Shown in pieces: positions 28,021-35,355 of a DNA stretch of 64,000 bases. Source of the stretch: Pseudomonadota bacterium. GTDB lineage: Bacteria > Myxococcota_A > UBA796 > GCA-2862545. Where the stretch lies: the NCBI GenBank assembly GCA_947505245.1, contig CANNIZ010000003.1, positions 62,001 through 126,000 of the forward strand, given 5' to 3'. Each line of letters starts with the position of its first letter. Positions within the stretch are counted from its first letter, which is position 1. Under the pieces are notes generated by a model. It had not been told where the DNA came from and ran no database searches. It saw only the letters and a program-made list of their open reading frames with translations. The position numbers and the translations under genes are program-made.

Positions 28021-28812
28021 CTACAGATCTGCGCAGATCGTCTCGGTGCCGTCGTCCCAGTCCGCCAGGTTGTTCAGGATGATGCGCATCACCGCTTCGT
28101 TGTCCTGATCCAACCCCGAGCCCATGCTCGTCTGCCGCCAGATCGCGTAGAAATGCACGGACTCCTCGGCGCCGCGGCCCGTGTACAGCTCCATCTGGTA
28201 GTCCTGGTCGAACGACCGGCTGTTCGAGTCCAGCACCGCCGGCGCGGGCATCCACGTCCGCGCGACGAGGACATCGCCAAAAGGCTCGTCCCCGAGGGCG
28301 CCGACATGGCGGGCGCCGCCGAACAGGCTCTCGGTGAAGTCCGTGCCGAGCAGCTTCCCGGCCATGTCGGCCCGCCAGGCGATCCGGTCCGTCTCGCGCG
28401 CGAAGTAGGCCGCGTCGTCGGTCGTGTAGGCGCGCTCGTATTCGTCGTACACGCCCTCGTAGAGCTCGTCCTGGTTGAGCGCCGTCACGATCGTCTCGAC
28501 CTTGTCAATCGGGCACGCGAGCGAGCGCGCGAAGAACACGCCGGCCGCGAGGGAAGGGTCGGTTCCCTCGGCGAGCTCGACGTGGGCGACGTCCTCAACA
28601 GACAGGTCGGTGAGCGCTCCGTCGATCGGTACGTTCGAAAGCGTGTCTCCGAGGACCGCATCCCACACATTTGCGGTCGCGGTGAGCACATCTTCCGCGG
28701 AGGCGTCGTCGTACTCGGTCCAGAACCAGCGGGCGAGCCCGTCCATGTCGGCCGGAGCGGGGTCGACGTGGCCGCAGCCGACGAGCAGCGGAGCGAGCAG
28801 CAAGCGTCTCAC
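28021..28812 (-). CDS. Secreted lipoprotein of unknown function
   Basis: The GTG at 28812 follows GAGGTCCC and gives MRRLLLAPLLVGCGH, a clear lipoprotein signal; longer frames upstream have no support. The ~248-residue mature protein is acidic and helical (DGLARWFWTEYDD, DELYEGVYDEYERAY) and ends in a Cys-containing DGTETICADL. No known domain is recognised. It is divergent from the M20 peptidase gene, with 29 bases between starts. A short similar sequence lies beyond the ATPase pair near 26117. Confidence 0.72.
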   Translation of the reverse strand: MRRLLLAPLLVGCGHVDPAPADMDGLARWFWTEYDDASAEDVLTATANVWDAVLGDTLSNVPIDGALTDLSVEDVAHVELAEGTDPSLAAGVFFARSLACPIDKVETIVTALNQDELYEGVYDEYERAYTTDDAAYFARETDRIAWRADMAGKLLGTDFTESLFGGARHVGALGDEPFGDVLVARTWMPAPAVLDSNSRSFDQDYQMELYTGRGAEESVHFYAIWRQTSMGSGLDQDNEAVMRIILNNLADWDDGTETICADL

Positions 28813-28841
28813 GGGACCTCCGCCGACGTTATACCTCGGAG

Positions 28842-30245
28842 ATGCGCCCCCTCCTGTCGCTCGCTTTGTTCCTGGCCGGATGTGCTCATCCTCCGCCGCA
28901 AGTCGCGTTGCCAAAGGTGGTCGCGGCCCAGGCGAAGGTGGACTGGGACGCGTCGGGAAAGGAGCTCGTCGACCTGCTCGCCGGGTACCTGATGGCCGAC
29001 ACGACGAACCCGCCCGGCAACGAGGCCCGCGGCGTCGACTACCTCGGCGCCGTGCTCGACCGCGAGGGGATCCCGTGGGAGCGCGTCCCGCTCGCGCCGG
29101 GCCGCGACTCGCTGATCGCGCGCCTGGAGGGGGGCGACAAGCCGGCGCTGTGCCTGCTGTCACACATCGACGTCGTGCCGGTCGAACCGGAGCGTTGGAA
29201 CAAGCCGGCGTTCTCCGGCCTGATCGAGGACGGGTACCTCTACGGTCGCGGCGCGCTCGACATGAAGAGCCTCGGCGCGATGGAGCTGCAGACGATGGTG
29301 CTGCTCAAGCGCCAGGGGGTCGCCCTCGATCGCGACGTGGTGCTGCTCGCCGTCGCCGACGAGGAGGTCGACAACCAGGGCGCGCGGCAGCTCGCCGCGA
29401 TGTGGGACAAGATCGGCTGCAGCCACGTGATCAACGAAGGCGGCATCGGGGTGCGCGGCGCGCTGCTCGACGATCAGCTCGTGTTTCCCGTGTCGATCAC
29501 CGAGAAAGGGAACCTGTGGGTGAAGATGATCGCCAGCGGGACGCCCGGCCACGGCAGCACGCCGCGCCCCGATCAGGCTCCGGATCGGCTGCTCGCCGCG
29601 GTCGAGAAGCTCAAGGCCCGCGACGTCGACGTCGACATCCAGCCCGCCATGCGCGAGATGCTCAAGCGCGCGGGCCAGGAGCAGGGTGGCTTCGTCGGGT
29701 TCGTGATGAGCCACCGCGCCACCGTCGGTCTGTTCGTCAAACCCAAGCTCCTCGCCAACCCGGTCACCCGCGCGACGATCACGAACACGATCAATGTCAC
29801 CGGCTTCAGCGGCGCGTCGAACATGAACGTCGTCCCCGCCGAGGCCACCGCTCAGCTCGACTGCCGAATGCTTCCCGGCACCACCACCGACCAGATGCTC
29901 GCGACCCTGCGCGACCTCGTCGACGACGACCAGGTGCGCTTCGAGGTCGTGGGCGGCGGCGACGCCGTCGTCACGCCGTGGGAAGACCCGCTGTTCGAGG
30001 CGATCGCGCGCAACCTCGTCGACGGCCACGATCACGTCGTCGCAGCGCCGTTCATCTCGGTCGGTTCGACCGACTCGACGTACCTGCGCCCGCTCGGCGT
30101 CCACGCCTACGGCATCCATCCGATCGAGGTGTCCGAGGGCGACCTCGTCGGCATGCACGGCGACAACGAGCGCGTGAGCGTGGCCGAGCTGCAGCAGGGG
30201 CTGCGCCGGCTGTACAGCATCGTCGTCGACTTCGCGGCCAAATGA
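28842..30245 (+). CDS. M20-family metallopeptidase, lipoprotein
   Basis: The signal is LLSLALFLAGCAH (lipobox LAGC). The zinc-binding pattern of M20/M28 peptidases is complete: SHIDVVPVE (His/Asp), RGALDMKS (bridging Asp), AVADEEVD (catalytic Glu pair), INEGG (Glu ligand) and a late HGDNERVSV region. The dimerisation domain contains DCRMLPGTTTD. The 467-residue length fits aminoacylase/carboxypeptidase-like members. It probably acts in the periplasm on N-acyl amino acids or peptides. The stop overlaps the start of a small membrane-protein gene (ATGA). A broken copy of its last ~85 codons is present ~2 kb downstream. Confidence 0.93.
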   Translation: MRPLLSLALFLAGCAHPPPQVALPKVVAAQAKVDWDASGKELVDLLAGYLMADTTNPPGNEARGVDYLGAVLDREGIPWERVPLAPGRDSLIARLEGGDKPALCLLSHIDVVPVEPERWNKPAFSGLIEDGYLYGRGALDMKSLGAMELQTMVLLKRQGVALDRDVVLLAVADEEVDNQGARQLAAMWDKIGCSHVINEGGIGVRGALLDDQLVFPVSITEKGNLWVKMIASGTPGHGSTPRPDQAPDRLLAAVEKLKARDVDVDIQPAMREMLKRAGQEQGGFVGFVMSHRATVGLFVKPKLLANPVTRATITNTINVTGFSGASNMNVVPAEATAQLDCRMLPGTTTDQMLATLRDLVDDDQVRFEVVGGGDAVVTPWEDPLFEAIARNLVDGHDHVVAAPFISVGSTDSTYLRPLGVHAYGIHPIEVSEGDLVGMHGDNERVSVAELQQGLRRLYSIVVDFAAK

Positions 30246-30559
30246 AGTCTCTGGCGCCTGTCTTCCTGCTCGCGACGGCGTTCGCGCTGGCCGTGCAGTG
30301 CGCAAGCATGCCGGTGTTGAAGACCGAACGGGACGCGGTGACCCTGTCGTGGTTCACCCTGCCGCTCGGCCTCGCGGGGCTGTTCGCCGCGGCGTACACG
30401 TGGGCGCGGGACCGGCAGCGCCAACGGGACAACGCTGTGGACCCGGACCTGGTCATCGACGGTGGCTCGGACGAGGTCGCGGGCACCGTGCTTGGCTCGC
30501 TGTTCGCGGGGGTTGCCGCGACCTGGCTGCTCTACACGAGGGTCTGGCCCCACCTGTGA
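30242..30559 (+). CDS. Small membrane protein, two to three helices
   Basis: This 105-residue protein starts in an ATGA overlap with the M20 peptidase. Hydrophobic segments lie at residues ~3-22, 35-55 and 80-100, with a charged WARDRQRQRDN turn between the second and third. No family is recognised. Coupling to the peptidase suggests a supporting or anchoring role, which is inference only. Confidence 0.65.
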   Translation: MKSLAPVFLLATAFALAVQCASMPVLKTERDAVTLSWFTLPLGLAGLFAAAYTWARDRQRQRDNAVDPDLVIDGGSDEVAGTVLGSLFAGVAATWLLYTRVWPHL

Positions 30560-30637
30560 GCGGCCCCTCGTTCGTGCGGCGCGGTCGTGGTTTCGGAAAC
30601 CGAACGGGCGCGCCGGGGTCAGCCTGCCGGGGTGATC

Positions 30638-31381
30638 ATGCTGACGATCCTACTGGCGGCGGCCTGTGCGTCCGCACCTGTCGTGGCGCACGACATCGAA
30701 CCCGTCGTCGAACCCGTCGTCGAACCACCGGTCGACCAGCCTGCACCGCTGCCGGCCGTGACCATCGATCCTGACGCCTATGCGATCTGGGGAATCGACG
30801 TCTCGCACCACCAGCACGTCATCGACTGGCCCGTCGTCGCGCAGCAAGAGCGCGTCCGCTTCGCGTTCATGAAGGCCACGCAGGGGAAGACGTTCACCGA
30901 CGACGCGTTCGCGCGAAACTGGTCCGGAGCGCGCGCCGCAGGCCTGCGCGTGGGCGCGTACCACTACTACAGCTTCTGCTCGGACAGCAGCAGCCAGGCC
31001 GCGCACTTCCTGTCGGTCGTGCCCCGCGATGCGGACGCCCTGCCGCCCGTGCTCGACGTCGAGCACCTGATGAACTGCGCGACCGATCCCGACCCGGAGA
31101 AGGTTCGCGCCGAACTCCGGAACTGGCTCGTGACCGTCGAAGCCGCGACCGGAAAGCGGCCGATGGTGTACGCGACGTCCGACGTCCTCGCCGACTATTT
31201 CCTCGGGAGCGAACTCGACTACCCGCTGTGGGTCCGCGCGACTCCGGAGGACCCGGAGCCCGTCCTCCAGTTGCCGTGGAAATTCCTGCAGTACGACGAC
31301 CAGCACGCGATCGATGGCATCGACACCACCGTCGATCGCGACGTGTTCAGCGGCGACGAGGCCGCTTTCAAGGCCCTCTAG
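30638..31381 (+). CDS. GH25 lysozyme/muramidase, secreted
   Basis: GH25 enzymes hydrolyse the beta-1,4 link between MurNAc and GlcNAc in peptidoglycan. After a signal (LTILLAAACAS, probably lipidated) and an Val-Glu-Pro linker, the catalytic barrel begins WGIDVSHHQHVIDW with the conserved Asp. It continues with FAFMKATQGKTFTD and VGAYHYYSF, and has LDVEHL with the predicted catalytic Asp/Glu, then LPWKFLQYDD. The chosen ATG at 30638 places the hydrophobic segment at the N-terminus; a longer frame from 30587 adds an Arg-rich leader. It may help remodel the cell's own wall or attack prey walls. Confidence 0.9.
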   Translation: MLTILLAAACASAPVVAHDIEPVVEPVVEPPVDQPAPLPAVTIDPDAYAIWGIDVSHHQHVIDWPVVAQQERVRFAFMKATQGKTFTDDAFARNWSGARAAGLRVGAYHYYSFCSDSSSQAAHFLSVVPRDADALPPVLDVEHLMNCATDPDPEKVRAELRNWLVTVEAATGKRPMVYATSDVLADYFLGSELDYPLWVRATPEDPEPVLQLPWKFLQYDDQHAIDGIDTTVDRDVFSGDEAAFKAL

Positions 31382-32030
31382 GCCGTCGCCCGAAAGGCGC
31401 CGCCGATCTCGCCACGGTCGACCGCGATGCGTCGGAGCGCCTTATCATGGACGCGCTGGTGACGACGCGGACGATCAAGGCGGACCGGAACGCGTCGTGG
31501 AAGGTCACGCGGGACGGCGTGATGCTGCGCCCGCTGCCCCTCACCTGAGCGAGGACATCACCGGGCACAACGCGCACCTGCGGAGCGACCTTGGCCTGAC
31601 TGACGACCTCCTCGCGACCTACCCCGACATCGTCCCGCAATAAGCTCGGCACCCGGGCCGGCGCCGGTGGTCGCCGGAGCGTGAGAGCTGGCGGGCAAGA
31701 AGTCCGAACTTGATCGATCGTGGTCGGCGGTCTTGCCGCAATCAGCGCTTTCGGACGGCTCGGCTCGGCAAGGGGTAGAAACATGACCCCTTCATCCCAG
31801 GAGGTCTTGCCGCCCAGCTGCTGAAATCCGGCAAGACCTGGCCGGATGATCTCCCCTGGTCGGGGTTCTTGCCGGCCAAGACTCACTTCAGTCGGCCTCG
31901 GCCGCGCCAGCGGACCGCCGGCAGCGATCCATCAACCAGAGCGATCACCGCTCTAAACTCGCGTCCGATCAACCGCCGGTGAGTTGGACAATCCAGCCCC
32001 GGCGAGCGGCGCCGCCATGAACGAACGCCG
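31382..32030. other. 650-bp region without a convincing gene, probably decayed
   Basis: A short frame at 31447-31548 encodes MDALVTTRTIKADRNASW plus a short tail. A separate frame ending at 31643 contains EDITGHNAHLRSDLGL. Both look protein-like but short and out of phase, which suggests a frameshifted remnant. From ~31690 to 31880 five copies of a TCTTGCCG-type motif occur in both orientations, including one perfect inverted repeat. A minus-strand frame over 31368-31886 has no features of a real protein. The broken M20 duplicate begins at the right edge. Confidence 0.5.
31802..31839. repeat. Perfect 11-bp inverted repeat (AGGTCTTGCCG/CGGCAAGACCT)
   Basis: The arms at 31802-31812 and 31829-31839 match perfectly around a 16-base spacer. 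Further copies of the core are at 31729-31738 (GGTCTTGCCG), near 31692 (GGGCAAGAAG) and at 31866-31882 (TTCTTGCCGGCCAAGAC). It could be a bidirectional terminator, a protein-binding array or a mobile-element end remnant. No transposase is present. Confidence 0.6.
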
Positions 32031-32297
32031 TTGGACGATCCGCTGTTCGACGCGATCGCGCGCAACCTCGTCGGCGGCCACGATCACGTCGTCGGCGCGC
32101 CGCTCATCTCGGTCGGTTCGACGGACTCCACCTACCTGCGCCCGCTCGGGGGCCACGCCTACGACATCCATCTGATCGACGTGTCCGAGGCCGACCTCGT
32201 CGGGATGCACGGCGGCATTGAGCGCGTGAGCGTGGCCGAGCTCCCGCAGGGGCTGCGCCGGCTGTACAGCATCGTGGTCGACTTCGCGGCCCTGTGA
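32031..32297 (+). pseudogene. 5'-truncated duplicate of the M20 peptidase 3' end
   Basis: Eighty-eight codons match the last ~86 codons of the M20 peptidase gene (29985-30245) at both protein and DNA level. Shared runs include RNLVGGHDHVV versus RNLVDGHDHVV, ISVGSTDSTYLRPLG, and GLRRLYSIVVDFAA at the end. The whole zinc-binding and catalytic N-terminal domain is missing, so it cannot be an active peptidase. Divergence from the parent copy is modest (many synonymous and some amino-acid changes), so the duplication is not brand new. The break point is just before the DPLFDAIA segment. Confidence 0.85.
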
Positions 32298-32303
32298 CCT
32301 GAC

Positions 32304-32657
32304 TCAGTCGCGGGACTGGCGCCCGAGCCGCTCAATCGCGTGCGCCACCGTCAGAAGCAAATCACGGCGGGCAGGATCCAGGCGCCGCCACAGCGTGACG
32401 ATCTCGCCATCCTCCGGCGCACCGATATCTGGAACGTCCTCGACCAACGAACCGATCGACACACCGAGCGCGGCCGCAGCATCGCGCAGGTGCTCAAGGG
32501 ACAGTCCTGATCGCCCATTCTCGACACGCGATATCAACGGCGCCTGCACACCGAGTCGCTCCGCAAGCCGTTGCTGTGACCATCCTCGAGCATCGCGCGC
32601 CGTACGAAGGCGAGCGCCAACGGTGCGCAGAAGGTCTTGATCTCTTCGGGGTCGCAT
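32304..32657 (-). CDS. XRE-family HTH transcriptional regulator
   Basis: The 117-residue protein has a Cro/CI-type helix-turn-helix at ~residues 14-68 (ARLRTARDARGWSQQRLAE, then QAPLISRVENGRSGLSLEHL). A short helical C-terminal extension (EIVTLWRRLDPARRDLLLTV) is likely for dimerisation. The ATG at 32657 has no obvious Shine-Dalgarno; a longer frame begins 14 codons upstream. It is divergent from the poly-glycine lipoprotein gene, and a perfect palindrome lies between the two starts. This is the normal layout of an autoregulated XRE repressor. Confidence 0.88.
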   Translation of the reverse strand: MRPRRDQDLLRTVGARLRTARDARGWSQQRLAERLGVQAPLISRVENGRSGLSLEHLRDAAAALGVSIGSLVEDVPDIGAPEDGEIVTLWRRLDPARRDLLLTVAHAIERLGRQSRD

Positions 32658-32701
32658 CGCAGCGCATTCTGCGCGTGCGTGCCCGGTCGGGCGATACACT
32701 T

Positions 32702-32717
32702 AAACTGCTTGCAGTTT
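32702..32717. promoter_or_regulatory. Palindromic operator candidate (AAACTGC-TT-GCAGTTT)
   Basis: Perfect 7-bp arms with a 2-base centre lie between the divergent XRE regulator (start 32657) and the poly-glycine lipoprotein (start 32754), in a locally AT-rich stretch. The size and position fit an XRE dimer site controlling both genes. A TTGCAG -35-like element overlaps the right half. Confidence 0.6.
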
Positions 32718-32753
32718 TATGCCCATACTGCGACACTCGCCCCGGAGGCTCAC

Positions 32754-33158
<405 letters not shown>

Positions 33159-33627
33159 CGACCCGCTTGCCACGCGACAATTCCGCAAGTGAGCAGTCAT
33201 GCATGACCATGACCCCCGAAACTCGCGCAGCCATCGAGTTTGGTAGGCGATGCTTGAGCATGTGGGCTGGAAGTATCGATCCGCGCGACTTTCGACCGAC
33301 CTGCTCGCCGGCGCGTGGATGAGCGGCGCTTAAAGCGTCCCGCGAAGACGCTGCGCGCGCAATCCTCGCCCCCCTCGTGCGAACGCAGGTCCGCCGGACA
33401 TGATCGACCCGTCGCCTCGGGGAGGCCCAAGCGGACGTGCGCGAGTGCGAGGGCGCCAAGCGCCCGACAACGATCGGGCTCCTACGACCTGTTGGGCGCG
33501 CGGCAGGTGCTCGACGCGTCCAATTCGGAAACGCGCACAACCTCTGATCGAACGCCGTGAAGGCCCCACCCGGGGGCCGCGCCGAAGGCGAAGGGGGTGG
33601 GGAGGCCGCCTCCGAGGCGGCCGGGAA
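33159..33627. other. 470-bp region without a firm gene
   Basis: A 39-codon frame starts at 33203 (ETRAAIEFGRRCLSMWAGS) and ends at TGA 33320-33322; it looks protein-like but has no family I know and no clear ribosome-binding site. In the same frame, coding-like sequence (ALKASREDAARAILAPL) continues to a second TGA at 33401, so a decayed gene is possible. Two hairpins close the region: GGCCCC/GGGGCC at 33562-33578 and the stronger one at 33604-33622. Confidence 0.4.
33604..33622 (-). terminator. Strong GC hairpin past the stop of the gene at 33628
   Basis: GGCCGCCTC and GAGGCGGCC form 9-bp perfect arms around one base; folded as RNA this is seven pairs with a five-base loop. It begins six bases after the stop of the minus-strand gene. 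No U-run follows. Confidence 0.5.
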
Positions 33628-33984
33628 TCACAATTCCATGTCGACGTCGCGCGGCGCGCCGCGCAGGGCGATGTAGGCGTCGTCCGTCCAGTGAAGGTCG
33701 GACAGGTACAACACCTCGAACGCGTACTTCTTGAGCAGCGCCTCGGCTTCGGCCGTGAAGCAGCCGCCGATGGCGATGCGCGTCTCCTGCCCCTTCTTCG
33801 GGAGCTTTTCGAGCCCCCGCTTGACGACGCGCGAGAGCACGACGTCTCCTTTGCTCGACCGGAACAGCAACAGCGTGACATTCGCCGTCTTGTTCGGCAG
33901 CGCATCCGTCATCGCACGATAGGCGGTGGGTACCGCGTTCTCGAGCTTTGCGAGCGGAAGATCCTGGATGACGCGAACGCTCAT
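33628..33984 (-). CDS. Uncharacterised 118-residue protein
   Basis: The ATG at 33984 follows GGGAGAAG. The sequence alternates strands and helices (VTLLLFRSSKGDVVLSRVVK, TRIAIGGCFTAEAEALLKK, FEVLYLSDLHW) like a small alpha/beta fold, with no signal peptide. I do not recognise the family. It is divergent from the isopropylmalate-synthase-like gene and monocistronic by position. Confidence 0.65.
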   Translation of the reverse strand: MSVRVIQDLPLAKLENAVPTAYRAMTDALPNKTANVTLLLFRSSKGDVVLSRVVKRGLEKLPKKGQETRIAIGGCFTAEAEALLKKYAFEVLYLSDLHWTDDAYIALRGAPRDVDMEL

Positions 33985-34112
33985 CGACTTCTCCCTCGGG
34001 GTACACAAGGGCCGGTCATTTAACCGAATCCAGGTCATGGGGCAACGAGGACGTGCCCCTGGGCGGATGATCCGTTACGGATCGCCCCCACCCGCACCGA
34101 TCGAGGCGCGCG

Positions 34113-35348
34113 ATGAACGAGCGCGATGTCATTCACGACTGGAACGTCGAGGGGCACGCCCTCTCGCCCCCGATGCGACGCGTCGAGGTTCACGACGAGA
34201 CGCTGCGCGACGGCATCCAATGCCCGTCGGTGGTCGACCCGCCGATCGAGCGCAAGTTCGAGATCGTCCGCCTGCTCGCGTCGGTCGGGGTCGACTCCGT
34301 CAACGTCGGGCTGCCCGGCGCCGGCCCGCGCGCTGTGGCCGACTGCATGCGCCTGGTCGAGCTGATCCGCGACGAGAAGCTCAACATCCGGCCCGCGTGC
34401 GCCGCACGAACCCACGCGAACGACATCCGCCCGATCATCGAGATCAGCGAAAAGACGGGCGTTCCCGTCGAAGCGATGATGTTCCTCGGCTCGTCGCCGA
34501 TCCGCATGTACACGGAGGGCTGGGACGAAGACAAGCTCGAACAGATGACGCGCGACGCCGTGCGCATGGCCAAGCAGGCGGGAATCCCCGCCACGTTCGT
34601 GACCGAAGACACCGTCCGCAGCCACCCCCGCACGCTGCGTCGCCTGTTCTCGGCGGCGATCGAGGAGGGCTGCGAGCGCCTCGTGTTGTGCGACACCGTC
34701 GGCCACGCGACGCCCAACGGCGTGTTCAACCTCGTGCACTGGACGGTCGATCTGCTCGTCGGCTACGGCCAACGCGACAACGTGAAGCTCGACTGGCACG
34801 GCCACAACGACCGCGGTCACGCGCTTCCGAACGCGCTGTACGCGATCGAGGCCGGCTGTGAGCGCGTCCACGGGTGCGTGCTCGGCATCGGCGAGCGCGT
34901 CGGCAACACGTCCCTCGACCAGCTGCTCGTCAACCTCAAGCTGCTCGGGGTCGACAAACACGACCTGGTGCGGCTCGTCGACCTGGTCAACGAGGTCTCC
35001 GACGCCTGCCACGTGCCCATCCCGTACAACTACCCGGTGTTCGGCACCGACGCGTTCCGCACCGGCACCGGCGTGCACGCCGCCGCGCTGATCAAGGCCC
35101 ACAAGCGCGGCGAGCAATGGCTCGCTGATCGCGTGTATTCCGGCGTCGTCGCCGGCTGGTTCGGCCGCACCCAGGAGATCGAGATCGGCCACCAGAGCGG
35201 CGAGAGCAACGTGCGCTGGTGGCTCAAGCAACACGGAATCGACGAGTCCGACACGATCGTGAAGGCCGTGTTCGACGCCGCGAAGTCGACGAACCGCATG
35301 TTGTCGGAAGCGGAGATCCTCGCCGTCGTTCACGGCGTGCAGGCCTAG
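34113..35348 (+). CDS. 2-isopropylmalate/homocitrate synthase-family enzyme (HMGL-like)
   Basis: This DRE-TIM metallolyase-fold protein has 411 residues. Strand 1 reads HDETLRDGIQCP (DETLRDG, binding the divalent metal and substrate). Later come DWHGHNDRGHALPN (HxH metal ligands) and GIGERVGNTSLDQLLV, the signature of IPMS/homocitrate/citramalate synthases. The allosteric LeuA dimer domain (~100 residues) is absent. That argues against a feedback-regulated leucine-pathway enzyme and towards a homocitrate-type, citramalate-type or secondary-pathway function. An ATG 21 codons upstream of the catalytic strand is used. No other leucine or lysine genes are adjacent. Confidence 0.88.
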   Translation: MNERDVIHDWNVEGHALSPPMRRVEVHDETLRDGIQCPSVVDPPIERKFEIVRLLASVGVDSVNVGLPGAGPRAVADCMRLVELIRDEKLNIRPACAARTHANDIRPIIEISEKTGVPVEAMMFLGSSPIRMYTEGWDEDKLEQMTRDAVRMAKQAGIPATFVTEDTVRSHPRTLRRLFSAAIEEGCERLVLCDTVGHATPNGVFNLVHWTVDLLVGYGQRDNVKLDWHGHNDRGHALPNALYAIEAGCERVHGCVLGIGERVGNTSLDQLLVNLKLLGVDKHDLVRLVDLVNEVSDACHVPIPYNYPVFGTDAFRTGTGVHAAALIKAHKRGEQWLADRVYSGVVAGWFGRTQEIEIGHQSGESNVRWWLKQHGIDESDTIVKAVFDAAKSTNRMLSEAEILAVVHGVQA

Positions 35349-35355
35349 CTCCGGC

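Noticed and set aside
31447-31548. Independent 33-codon gene in the decayed region
   Set aside because: No ribosome-binding site, no homologue recognised and it is out of phase with the adjacent protein-like piece; listed only as part of the decayed region.
33320-33322. A second TGA-in-frame (33203-33402) as another selenocysteine codon
   Set aside because: There is no GGUC-type loop or hairpin at the correct distance, a second TGA follows in the same frame, and no homologue supports Cys at the position.
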